The translations under genes and the position numbers were made by a program. Positions 10,456 through 21,972 of a DNA stretch of 64,000 bases are shown in pieces; position 1 is the first letter of the stretch; every line of letters starts with the position of its first letter. The stretch comes from Anthopleura xanthogrammica (Eukaryota > Cnidaria > Anthozoa > Actiniaria > Actiniidae): assembly GCA_964019055.1 (NCBI GenBank), contig OZ025209.1, positions 7,617,071-7,681,070 on the forward strand, read 5' to 3'. The notes under the pieces were generated by a model. That model searched no databases, was not told the origin of the DNA, and saw nothing but the letters and a program-made list of their open reading frames with translations.

Positions 10456-12102
10456 ATGAGCAAAAAGTGGGGGTTTCAGCAAACAGGTCACGCCGTCAGC
10501 GAAAAACCTGGTTTTGAGAGCCAAAATGGCCATTTTTCAGTTTTTTGGGCTAAAAAAGTTTTTTTTTCCAGCAAAACAGTGTTTTGGACATCCAAAATGT
10601 GCTTTTCTCGGCCAAAACTTGCGTTTAGCAGTGAAAACGTCGTGTTTTGAGCAAAAAAAAATTCTCAGCAAATTTCAGATTTTCTCAGCAAGAAACAGTT
10701 TTTTTGACCAAAAAGCCTCTTTACTCAGCCAAAACCGCATTTTTTTTCGCCAAAAAGTCGTGTTTTTATCTCAAGAGGTATTTTCATGAGCAAAAAGTGG
10801 GGGTTTCAGCAAACAGGTCACACCGTCAGCGAAAAACCTGGTTTTGAGAGCCAAAATGGCCATTTTTCAGTTTTTTGGGCTAAAAAGTTTTTTTTCCCAG
10901 CAAAACAGTGTTTTGGACATCCAAAATGTGCTTTTCTCGGCCAAAACTTGCGTTTAGCAGTGAAAACGTCGTGTTTTGAGCAAAAGAAAATTCTCAGCAA
11001 ATTTCAGATTTTCTCAGCAAAAAACAGTTTTTTTGACCAAAAAGCCTCTTTACTCAGCCAAAACCGCATTTTTTTTCGCCAAAAAGTCGTGTTTTTATCT
11101 CAAGAGGTATTTTCATGAGCAAAAAGTGGGGGTTTCAGCAAACAGGTCACACCGTCAGCGAAAAACCTGGTTTTGAGAGCCAAAATGGCCATTTTTCAGT
11201 TTTTTGGGCTAAAAAAGTTTTTTTTTCCAGCAAAACAGTGTTTTGGACATCCAAAATGTGCTTTTCTCGGCCAAAACTTGCGTTTAGCAGTGAAAACGTC
11301 GTGTTTTGAGCAAAAAAAAATTCTCAGCAAATTTCAGATTTTCTCAGCAAGAAACAGTTTTTTTGACCAAAAAGCCTCTTTACTCAGCCAAAACCGCATT
11401 TTTTTTCGCCAAAAAGTCGTGTTTTTATCTCAAGAGGTATTTTCATGAGCAAAAAGTGGGGGTTTCAGCAAACAGGTCACACCGTCAGCGAAAAACCTGG
11501 TTTTGAGAGCCAAAATGGCCATTTTTCAGTTTTTTGGGCTAAAAAGTTTTTTTTTCCAGCAAAACAGTGTTTTGGACATCCAAAATGTGCTTTTCTCGGC
11601 CAAAACTTGCGTTTAGCAGTGAAAACGTCGTGTTTTGAGCAAAAGAAAATTCTCAGCAAATTTCAGATTTTCTCAGCAAAAAACAGTTTTTTTGACCAAA
11701 AAGCCTCTTTACTCAGCCAAAACCGCATTTTTTTTCGCCAAAAAGTCGTGTTTTTATCTCAAGAGGTATTTTCATGAGCAAAAAGTGGGGGTTTCAGCAA
11801 ACAGGTCACACCGTCAGCGAAAAACCTGGTTTTGAGGGCCAAAATGGCCATTTTTCAGTTTTTTGGGCTAAAAAGTTTTTTTTCCCAGCAAAACAGTGTT
11901 TTGGACATCCAAAATGTGCTTTTCTCGGCCAAAACTTGCGTTTAGCAGTGAAAACGTCGTGTTTTGAGCAAAAGAAAATTCTCAGCAAATTTCAGATTTT
12001 CTCAGCAAAAAACAGTTTTTTTGACCAAAAAGCACCTTTACTCAGCCAAAACCGCATTTTTTTTCGCCAAAAAGTCGTGTTTTTATCTCAAGAGGTATTT
12101 TC
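10456..12102 (+). repeat. Five-monomer block, right copy of 2634-bp duplication
   Basis: The members start at 10456 (B), 10786, 11115 (B), 11445 and 11774 and match the block at 7822-9468. Private changes include gagggcc near 11837. A further partly B-type monomer starts at 13090, again 2634 bp on, but the copies after it no longer match. At most a decayed third repeat of an eight-monomer period is present. Confidence 0.8.
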
Positions 12103-15100
12103 ATGAGCAAAAAGTGGGGGTTTCAGCAAACAGGTCACACCGTCAGCGAAAAACCTGGTTTTGAGAGCCAAAATGGCCATTTTTCAGTTTTTTGGGCTAA
12201 AAAGTTTTTTCAACCAGCAAAACAGTGTTTTGGACATCCAAAATGTGCTTTTCTCGGCCAAAACTTGCGTTTAGCAGTGAAAACGTCGTGTTTTGAGCAA
12301 AAGAAAATTCTCAGCAAATTTCAGATTTTCTCAGCAAAAAACAGTTTTTTTGACCAAAAAGCACCTTTACTCAGCTAAAACCGCATTTTTTTTCGCCAAA
12401 AAGTCGTGTTTTTATCTCAAGAGGTATTTTCATGAGCAAAAAGTGGGGGTTTCAGCAAACAGGTCACGCCGTCAGCGAAAAACCTGGTTTTGAGAGCCAA
12501 AATGGCCATTTTTCAGTTTTTTGGGCTAAAAAGTTTTTTCCCCCAGCAAAACAGTGTTTTGGACATCCAAAATGTGCTTTTCTCGGCCAAAACTTGCGTT
12601 TAGCAGTGAAAACGTCGTGTTTTGAGCAAAAGAAAATTCTCAGCAAATTTCAGATTTTCTCAGCAAAAAACAGTTTTTTTGACCAAAAAGCACCTTTACT
12701 CAGCCAAAACCGCATTTTTTTTCGCCAAAAAGTCGTGTTTTTATCTCAGGAGGTATTTTCATGAGCAAAAAGTGGGGGTTTCAGCAAACAGGTCACACCG
12801 TCAGCGAAAAACCTGGTTTTGAGAGCCAAAATGGCCATTTTTCAGTTTTTTGGGCTAAAAAGTTTTTTTTTCCAGCAAAACAGTGTTTTGGACATCCAAA
12901 ATGTGCTTTTCTCGGCCAAAACTTGCGTTTAGCAGTGAAAACGTCGTGTTTTGAGCAAAAGAAAATTCTCAGCAAATTTCAGATTTTCTCAGCAAAAAAC
13001 AGTTTTTTTGACCAAAAAGCACCTTTACTCAGCCAAAACCGCATTTTTTTTCGCCAAAAAGTCGTGTTTTTATCTCAAGAGGTATTTTCATGAGCAAAAA
13101 GTGGGGGTTTCAGCAAACAGGTCACGCCGTCAGCGAAAAACCTGGTTTTGAGAGCCAAAATGGCCATTTTTCAGTTTTTTGGGCTAAAAAAGTTTTTTTT
13201 TCCAGCAAAACAGTGTTTTGGACATCCAAAATGTGCTTTTCTCGGCCAAAACTTGCGTTTAGCAGTGAAAACGTCGTGTTTTGAGCAAAAAAAAATTCTC
13301 AGCAAATTTCAGATTTTCTCAGCAAGAAACAGTTTTTTTGACCAAAAAGCACCTTTACTCAGCCAAAACCGCATTTTTTTTCGCCAAAAAGTCGTGTTTT
13401 TATCTCAAGAGGTATTTTCATGAGCAAAAAGTGGGGGTTTCAGCAAACAGGTCACACCGTCAGCGAAAAACCTGGTTTTGAGAGCCAAAATGGCCATTTT
13501 TCAGTTTTTTGGGCTAAAAAGTTTTTTTTCCAGCAAAACAGTGTTTTGGACATCCAAAATGTGCTTTTCTCGGCCAAAACTTGCGTTTAGCAGTGAAAAC
13601 GTCGTGTTTTGAGCAAAAGAAAATTCTCAGCAAATTTCAGATTTTCTCAGCAAAAAACAGTTTTTTTGACCAAAAAGCACCTTTACTCAGCCAAAACCGC
13701 ATTTTTTTTCGCCAAAAAGTCGTGTTTTTATCTCAAGAGGTATTTTCATGAGCAAAAAGTGGGGGTTTCAGCAAACAGGTCACACCGTCAGCGAAAAACC
13801 TGGTTTTGAGAGCCAAAATGGCCATTTTTCAGTTTTTTGGGCTAAAAAGTTTTTTCCCCCAGCAAAACAGTGTTTTGGACATCCAAAATGTGCTTTTCTC
13901 GGCCAAAACTTGCGTTTAGCAGTGAAAACGTCGTGTTTTGAGCAAAAGAAAATTCTCAGCAAATTTCAGATTTTCTCAGCAAAAAACAGTTGTTTTGACC
14001 AAAAAGCCTCTTTACTCAGCCAAAACCGCATTTTTTTTCGCCAAAAAGTCGTGTTTTTATCTCAAGAGGTATTTTCATGAGCAAAAAGTGGGGGTTTCAG
14101 CAAACAGGTCACGCTGTCAGCGAAAAACCTGGTTTTGAGAGCCAAAATGGCCATTTTTCAGTTTTTTGGGCTAAAAAGGTTTTTTTTCCAGCAAAACAGG
14201 GTTTTGGACATCCAAAATGTGCTTTTCTCGGCCAAAACTTGCGTTTAGCAGTGAAAACGTCGTGTTTTGAGCAAAAGAAAATTCTCAGCAAATTTCAGAT
14301 TTTCTCAGCAAAAAACAGTTTTTTTGACCAAAAAGCACCTTTACTCAGCCAAAACCGCATTTTTTTTCGCCAAAAAGTCGTGTTTTTATCTCAAGAGGTA
14401 TTTTCATGAGCAAAAAGTTGGGGGTTTCAGCAAACAGGTCACGCCGTCAGCGAAAAACCTGGTTTTGAGAGCCAAAATGGCCATTTTTCAGTTTTTTGGG
14501 CTAAAAAGTTTTTTTTTCCAGCAAAACAGTGTTTTGGACATCCAAAATGTGCTTTTCTCGGCCAAAACTTGCGTTTAGCAGTGAAAACGTCGTGTTTTGA
14601 GCAAAAGAAAATTCTCAGCAAATTTCAGATTTTCTCAGCAAAAAACAGTTTTTTGGACCAAAAAGCACCTTTACTCAGCCAAAACCGCATTTTTTTTCGC
14701 CAAAAAGTCGTGTTTTTATCTCAAGAGGTATTTTCATGAGCAAAAAGTGGGGGTTTCAGCAAACAGGTCACACTGTCAGCGAAAAACCTGGTTTTGAGAG
14801 CCAAAATGGCCATTTTTCAGTTTTTTGGGCTAAAAAGTTTTTTTTTCCAGCAAAACAGTGTTTTGGACATCCAAAATGTGCTTTTCTCGGCCAAAACTTG
14901 CGTTTAGCAGTGAAAACGTCGTGTTTTGAGCAAAAGAAAATTCTCAGCAAATTTCAGATTTTCTCAGCAAAAAACAGTTTTTTTGACCAAAAAGCACCTT
15001 TACTCAGCCAAAAGCGCATTTTTTTTCGCCAAAAAGTCGTGTTTTTATCTCAAGAGGTATTTTCATGAGCAAAAAGTGGGGGTTTCAGCAAACAGGTCAC

Positions 15101-15393
15101 ACTGTCAGCGAAAAACCTGGTTTTGAGAGCCAAAATGGCCATTTTTCAGTTTTTTGGGCTAAAAAGTTTTTTTTTCCAGCAAAACAGTGTTTTGGACATC
15201 CAAAATGTGCTTTTCTCGGCCAAAACTTGCGTTTAGCAGTGAAAACGTCGTGTTTTGAGCAAAAGAAAATTCTCAGCAAATTTCAGATTTTCTCAGCAAA
15301 AAACAGTTTTTTTGACCAAAAAGCACCTTTACTCAGCCAAAACCGCATTTTTTTTCGCCAAAAAGTCGTGTTTTTATCTCAAGAGGTATTTTC

Positions 15394-18353
15394 ATGAGCA
15401 AAAAGTGGGGGTTTCAGCAAACAGGTCACGCCGTCAGCGAAAAACCTGGTTTTGAGAGCCAAAATGGCCATTTTTCAGTTTTTTGGGCTAAAAAGTTTTT
15501 TTTTTCAGCAAAACAGTGTTTTGGACATCCAAAAAGTGCTTTTCTCGGCCAAAACTTGCGTTTAGCAGTGAAAACGTCGTGTTTTGAGCAAAAGAAAATT
15601 CTCAGCAAATTTCAGATTTTCTCAGCAAAAAACAGTTTTTTGGACCAAAAAGCACCTTTACTCAGCCAAAAGCGCATTTTTTTTCGCCAAAAAGTCGTGT
15701 TTTTATCTCAAGAGGTATTTTCATGAGCAAAAAGTGGGGGTTTCAGCAAACAGGTCACGCCGTCAGCGAAAAACCTGGTTTTGAGAGCCAAAATGGCCAT
15801 TTTTCAGTTTTTTGGGCTAAAAAGTTTTTTTTTCCAGCAAAACAGTGTTTTGGACATCCAAAATGTGCTTTTCTCGGCCAAAACTTGCGTTTAGCAGTGA
15901 AAACGTCGTGTTTTGAGCAAAAGAAAATTCTCAGCAAATTTCAGATTTTCTCAGCAAAAAACAGTTTTTTTGACCAAAAAGCACCTTTACTCAGCCAAAA
16001 CCGCATTTTTTTTCGCCAAAAAGTCGTGTTTTTATCTCAAGAGGTATTTTCATGAGCAAAAAGTGGGGGTTTCAGCAAACAGGTCACGCCGTCAGCGAAA
16101 AACCTGGTTTTGAGAGCCAAAATGGCCATTTTTCAGTTTTTTGGGCTAAAAAGTTTTTTTTTCCAGCAAAACAGTGTTTTGGACATCCAAAATGTGCTTT
16201 TCTCGGCCAAAACTTGCGTTTAGCAGTGAAAACGTCGTGTTTTGAGCAAAAGAAAATTCTCAGCAAATTTCAGATTTTCTCAGCAAAAAACAGTTTTTTT
16301 GACCAAAAAGCACCTTTACTCAGCCAAAAGCGCATTTTTTTTCGCCAAAAAGTCGTGTTTTTATCTCAAGAGGTATTTTCATGAGCAAAAAGTGGGGGTT
16401 TCAGCAAACAGGTCACGCCGTCAGCGAAAAACCTGGTTTTGAGAGCCAAAATGGCCATTTTTCAGTTTTTTGGGCTAAAAAGTTTTTTTTTCCAGCAAAA
16501 CAGTGTTTTGGACATCCAAAATGTGCTTTTCTCGGCCAAAACTTGCGTTTAGCAGTGAAAACGTCGTGTTTTGAGCAAAAGAAAATTCTCTTCAAATTTC
16601 AGATTTTCTCAGCAAAAAACAGTTTTTTGGACCAAAAAGCACCTTTACTCAGCCAAAACCGCATTTTTTTTCGCCAAAAAGTCGTGTTTTTATCTCAAGA
16701 GGTATTTTCATGAGCAAAAAGTGGGGGTTTCAGCAAACAGGTCACGCCGTCAGCGAAAAACCTGGTTTTGAGAGCCAAAATGGCCATTTTTCAGTTTTTT
16801 GGGCTAAAAAGTTTTTTTTTTCAGCAAAACAGTGTTTTGGACATCCAAAAAGTGCTTTTCTCGGCCAAAACTTGCGTTTAGCAGTGAAAACGTCGTGTTT
16901 TGAGCAAAAGAAAATTCTCAGCAAATTTCAGATTTTCTCAGCAAAAAACAGTTTTTTGGACCAAAAAGCACCTTTACTCAGCCAAAAGCGCATTTTTTTT
17001 CGCCAAAAAGTCGTGTTTTTATCTCAAGAGGTATTTTCATGAGCAAAAAGTGGGGGTTTCAGCAAACAGGTCACGCCGTCAGCGAAAAACCTGGTTTTGA
17101 GAGCCAAAATGGCCATTTTTCAGTTTTTTGGGCTAAAAAGTTTTTTTTTCCAGCAAAACAGTGTTTTGGACATCCAAAATGTGCTTTTCTCGGCCAAAAC
17201 TTGCGTTTAGCAGTGAAAACGTCGTGTTTTGAGCAAAAGAAAATTCTCAGCAAATTTCAGATTTTCTCAGCAAAAAACAGTTTTTTGGACCAAAAAGCAC
17301 CTTTACTCAGCCAAAACCGCATTTTTTTTCGCCAAAAAGTCGTGTTTTTATCTCAAGAGGTATTTTCATGAGCAAAAAGTGGGGGTTTCAGCAAACAGGT
17401 CACGCCGTCAGCGAAAAACCTGATTTTGAGAGCCAAAATGGCCATTTTTCAGTTTTTTGAGCTAAAAAGTTTTTTTTCCAGCAAAACAGTGTTTTGGACA
17501 TCCAAAATGTGCTTTTCTCGGCCAAAACTTGCGTTTAGCAGTGAAAACGTCGTGTTTTGAGCAAAAGAAAATTCTCAGCAAATTTCAGATTTTCTCAGCA
17601 AAAAACAGTTTTTTTGACCAAAAAGCACCTTTACTCAGCCAAAACCGCATTTTTTTTCGCCAAAAAGTCGTGTTTTTATCTCAAGAGGTATTTTCATGAG
17701 CAAAAAGTGGGGGTTTCAGCAAACAGGTCACGCCGTCAGCGAAAAACCTGGTTTTGAGAGCCAAAATGGCCATTTTTCAGTTTTTTGGGCTAAAAAGTTT
17801 TTTTTTCCAGCAAAACAGTGTTTTGGACATCCAAAATGTGCTTTTCTCGGCCAAAACTTGCGTTTAGCAGTGAAAACGTCGTGTTTTGAGCAAAAGAAAA
17901 TTCTCAGCAAATTTCAGATTTTCTCAGCAAAAAACAGTTTTTTTGACCAAAAAGCACCTTTACTCAGCCAAAAGCGCATTTTTTTTCGCCAAAAAGTCGT
18001 GTTTTTATCTCAAGAGGTATTTTCATGAGCAAAAAGTGGGGGTTTCAGCAAACAGGTCACGCCGTCAGCGAAAAACCTGGTTTTGAGAGCCAAAATGGCC
18101 ATTTTTCAGTTTTTTGGGCTAAAAAGTTTTTTTTTCCAGCAAAACAGTGTTTTGGACATCCAAAATGTGCTTTTCTCGGCCAAAACTTGCGTTTAGCAGT
18201 GAAAACGTCGTGTTTTGAGCAAAAGAAAATTCTCTTCAAATTTCAGATTTTCTCAGCAAAAAACAGTTTTTTGGACCAAAAAGCACCTTTACTCAGCCAA
18301 AACCGCATTTTTTTTCGCCAAAAAGTCGTGTTTTTATCTCAAGAGGTATTTTC
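15394..18353 (+). repeat. Four-monomer unit (1316 bp) and a copy with one extra monomer
   Basis: The first unit has members at 15394, 15723, 16052 and 16381. The second runs from 16710 to 18353 with five members (16710, 17039, 17367, 17696, 18025). Shared private marks are an A in ccaaaaagtgc (15535 and 16851) with a T10C tract in the first member, and ctcttcaaa in the last member (16591-16592 and 18235-18236). The extra monomer, 17367-17695, has its own changes (ctgattttg, tttgagcta) and a T8CC tract. The pattern fits unequal exchange followed by insertion of one monomer. Confidence 0.8.
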
Positions 18354-19669
18354 ATGAGCAAAAAGTGGGGGTTTCAGCAAACAGGTCACGCCGTCAGCGA
18401 AAAACCTGGTTTTGAGAGCCAAAATGGCCATTTTTCAGTTTTTTGGGCTAAAAAGTTTTTTTTTCCAGCAAAACAGTGTTTTGGACATCCAAAATGTGCT
18501 TTTCACGGCCAAAACTTGCGTTTAGCAGTGAAAACGTCGTGTTTTGAGCAAAAGAAAATTCTCAGCAAATTTCAGATTTTCTCAGCAAAAAACAGTTTTT
18601 TGGACCAAAAAGCACCTTTACTCAGCCAAAACCGCATTTTTTTTCGCCAAAAAGTCGTGTTTTTATCTCAAGAGGTATTTTCATGAGCAAAAAGTGGGGG
18701 TTTCAGCAAACAGGTCACGCCGTCAGCGAAAAACCTGGTTTTGAGAGCCAAAATGGCCATTTTTCAGTTTTTTGGGCTAAAAAGTTTTTTTTCCCAGCAA
18801 AACAGTGTTTTGGACATTAAAAATGTGCTTTTCTCGGCCAAAACTTGCGTTTAGCAGTGAAAACGTCGTGTTTTGAGCAAAAGAAAATTCTCAGCAAATT
18901 TCAGATTTTCTGAGCAAAAAACACCTTTCTTGACCAAAAAGCACCTTTACTCAGCCAAAACCGCATTTTTTTTCGCCAAAAAGTCGTGTTTTTATCTCAA
19001 GAGGTATTTTCATGAGCAAAAAGTGGGGGTTTCAGCAAACAGGTCACGCCGTCAGCGAAAAACCTGGTTTTGAGAGCCAAAATGGCCATTTTTCAGTTTT
19101 TTGGGCTAAAAAGTTGTTTTTTCCAGCAAAACAGTGTTTTGGACATCCAAAATGTGCTTTTCTCGGCCAAAACTTGCGTTTAGCAGTGAAAACGTCGTGT
19201 TTTGAGCAAAAGAAAATTCTCAGCAAATTTCAGATTTTCTCAGCAAAAAACAGTTTTTTTGACCAAAAAGCACCTTTACTCAGCCAAAACCGCATTTTTT
19301 TTCGCCAAAAAGTCGTGTTTTTATCTCAAGAGGTATTTTCATGAGCAAAAAGTGGGGGTTTCAGCAAACAGGTCACGCCGTCAGCGAAAAACCTGGTTTT
19401 GAGAGCCAAAATGGCCATTTTTCAGTTTTTTGGGCTAAAAAGTTTTTTTTTCCAGCAAAACAGTGTTTTGGACATCCAAAATGTGCTTTTCTCGGCCAAA
19501 ACTTGCGTTTAGCAGTGAAAACGTCGTGTTTTGAGCAAAAGAAAATTCTCAGCAAATTTCAGATTTTCTCAGCAAAAAACAGTTTTTTGGACCAAAAAGC
19601 ACCTTTACTCAGCCAAAACCGCATTTTTTTTCGCCAAAAAGTCGTGTTTTTATCTCAAGAGGTATTTTC
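18354..19669 (+). repeat. Four monomers including one divergent copy (18683)
   Basis: The copies start at 18354, 18683, 19012 and 19341. The copy at 18683 has acattaaaaatg near 18816, tctgagc near 18910 and aaacaccttt in place of aaacagtttt near 18920. These last two changes recur together in a monomer at 46993, and the second also marks the 50.3-52.3 kb subfamily. The copy at 19012 has a T2GT6 tract. Confidence 0.8.
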
Positions 19670-21972
19670 ATGAGCAAAAAGTGGGGGTTTCAGCAAACAG
19701 GTCACGCCGTCAGCGAAAAACCTGGTTTTGAGAGCCAAAATGGCCATTTTTCAGTTTTTTGGGCTAAAAAGTTTTTTTTTCCAGCAAAACAGTGTTTTGG
19801 ACATCCAAAATGTGCTTTTCTCGGCCAAAACTTGCGTTTAGCAGTGAAAACGTCGTGTTTTGAGCAAAAGAAAATTCTCAGCAAATTTCAGATTTTCTCA
19901 GCAAAAAACAGTTTTTTGGACCAAAAAGCACCTTTACTCAGCCAAAACCGCATTTTTTTTTGCCAAAAAGTCGTGTTTTTATCTCAAGAGGTATTTTCAT
20001 GAGCAAAAAGTGGGGGTTTCAGCAAACAGGTCACGCCGTCAGCGAAAAACCTGGTTTTGAGAGCCAAAATGGCCATTTTTCAGTTTTTTGGGCTAAAAAG
20101 TTTTTTTTTCCAGCAAAACAGTGTTTTGGACATCCAAAATGTGCTTTTCTCGGCCAAAACTTGCGTTTAGCAGTGAAAACGTCGTGTTTTGAGCAAAAGA
20201 AAATTCTCAGCAAATTTCAGATTTTCTCAGCAAAAAACAGTTTTTTGGACCAAAAAGCACCTTTACTCAGCCAAAACCGCATTTTTTTTTGCCAAAAAGT
20301 CGTGTTTTTATCTCAAGAGGTATTTTCATGAGCAAAAAGTGGGGGTTTCAGCAAACAGGTCACGCCGTCAGCGAAAAACCTGGTTTTGAAAGCCAAAATG
20401 GCCATTTTTCAGTTTTTTGGGCTAAAAAGTTTTTTTTTCCAGCAAAACAGTGTTTTGGACATCCAAAATGTGCTTTTCTCGGCCAAAACTTGCGTTTAGC
20501 AGTGAAAACGTCGTGTTTTGAGCAAAAGAAAATTCTCAGCAAATTTCAGATTTTCTCAGCAAAAAACAGTTTTTTTGACCAAAAAGCACCTTTACTCAGC
20601 CAAAACCGCATTTTTTTTCGCCAAAAAGTCGTGTTTTTATCTCAAGAGGTATTTTCATGAGCAAAAAGTGGGGGTTTCAGCAAACAGGTCACGCCGTCAG
20701 CGAAAAACCTGGTTTTGAGAGCCAAAATGGCCATTTTTCAGTTTTTTGGGCTAAAAAGTTTTTTTTTCCAGCAAAACAGTGTTTTGGACATCCAAAATGT
20801 GCTTTTCTCGGCCAAAACTTGCGTTTAGCAGTGAAAACGTCGTGTTTTGAGCAAAAGAAAATGCTCAGCAAATTTCAGATTTTCTCAGCAAAAAACAGTT
20901 TTTTGGACCAAAAAGCACCTTTACTCAGCCAAAACCGCATTTTTTTTTGCCAAAAAGTCGTGTTTTTATCTCAAGAGGTATTTTCATGAGCAAAAAGTGG
21001 GGGTTTCAGCAAACAGGTCACGCCGTCAGCGAAAAACCTGGTTTTGAGAGCCAAAATGGCCATTTTTCAGTTTTTTGGGCTAAAAAGTTTTTTTTTCCAG
21101 CAAAACAGTGTTTCGGACATCCAAAATGTGCTTTTCTCGGCCAAAACTTGCGTTTAGCAGTGAAAACGTCGTGTTTTGAGCAAAAGAAAATTCTCAGCAA
21201 ATTTCAGATTTTCTCAGCAAAAAACAGTTTTTTTGACCAAAAAGCACCTTTACTCAGCCAAAACCGCATTTTTTTTCGCCAAAAAGTCGTGTTTTTATCT
21301 CAAGAGGTATTTTCATGAGCAAAAAGTGGGGGTTTCAGCAAACAGGTCACGCCGTCAGCGAAAAACCTGGTTTTGAGAGCCAAAATGGCCATTTTTCAGT
21401 TTTTTGGGCTAAAAAGTTTTTTTTTCCAGCAAAACAGTGTTTTGGACATCCAAAATGTGCTTTTCTCGGCCAAAACTTGCGTTTAGCAGTGAAAACGTCG
21501 TGTTTTGAGCAAAAGAAAATTCTCAGCAAATTTCAGATTTTCTCAGCAAAAAACAGTTTTTTGGACCAAAAAGCACCTTTACTCAGCCAAAACCGCATTT
21601 TTTTTTGCCAAAAAGTCGTGTTTTTATCTCAAGAGGTATTTTCATGAGCAAAAAGTGGGGGTTTCAGCAAACAGGTCACGCCGTCAGCGAAAAACCTGGT
21701 TTTGAGAGCCAAAATGGCCATTTTTCAGTTTTTTGGGCTAAAAAGTTTTTTTTTCCAGCAAAACAGTGTTTCGGACATCCAAAATGTGCTTTTCTCGGCC
21801 AAAACTTGCGTTTAGCAGTGAAAACGTCGTGTTTTGAGCAAAAGAAAATTCTCAGCAAATTTCAGATTTTCTCAGCAAAAAACAGTTTTTTTGACCAAAA
21901 AGCACCTTTACTCAGCCAAAACCGCATTTTTTTTCGCCAAAAAGTCGTGTTTTTATCTCAAGAGGTATTTTC
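19670..21972 (+). repeat. 658-bp dimer, three copies, preceded by one related monomer
   Basis: One member has ttggacc plus tttgcc (CpG lost) and the other has tttgacc plus ttcgcc. The dimers are 19999-20656, 20657-21314 and 21315-21972; the copy at 19670 is one more first-type member. The CpG-to-TpG sites lie at 19961, 20290, 20948 and 21606. The last two dimers also share gtgtttcgg in the second member (21114 and 21772, 658 bp apart). Confidence 0.85.

Larger units (their letters stand above)
1565..15393 (+). repeat. Variant domain with B-type monomers and CpA variant
   Basis: About 42 monomers share variants that are absent or nearly absent elsewhere in the window. Many have cacaccgtc (or cactgtc) for cacgccgtc, first in the copy at 1894 and last in the copy at 15065. 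A 'B' type carries three linked changes: G to A at monomer offset 200, A to G at offset 235, and ac to ct at offsets 260-261. Full B copies start at 1565, 2224, 2884, 4201, 4860, 6505, 7822, 8481, 10456 and 11115. T6C5 tracts occur at 3214, 5847, 6176, 9469, 12432 and 13748. The sharp right edge near 15.4 kb suggests exchange has been mostly local. Confidence 0.85.
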
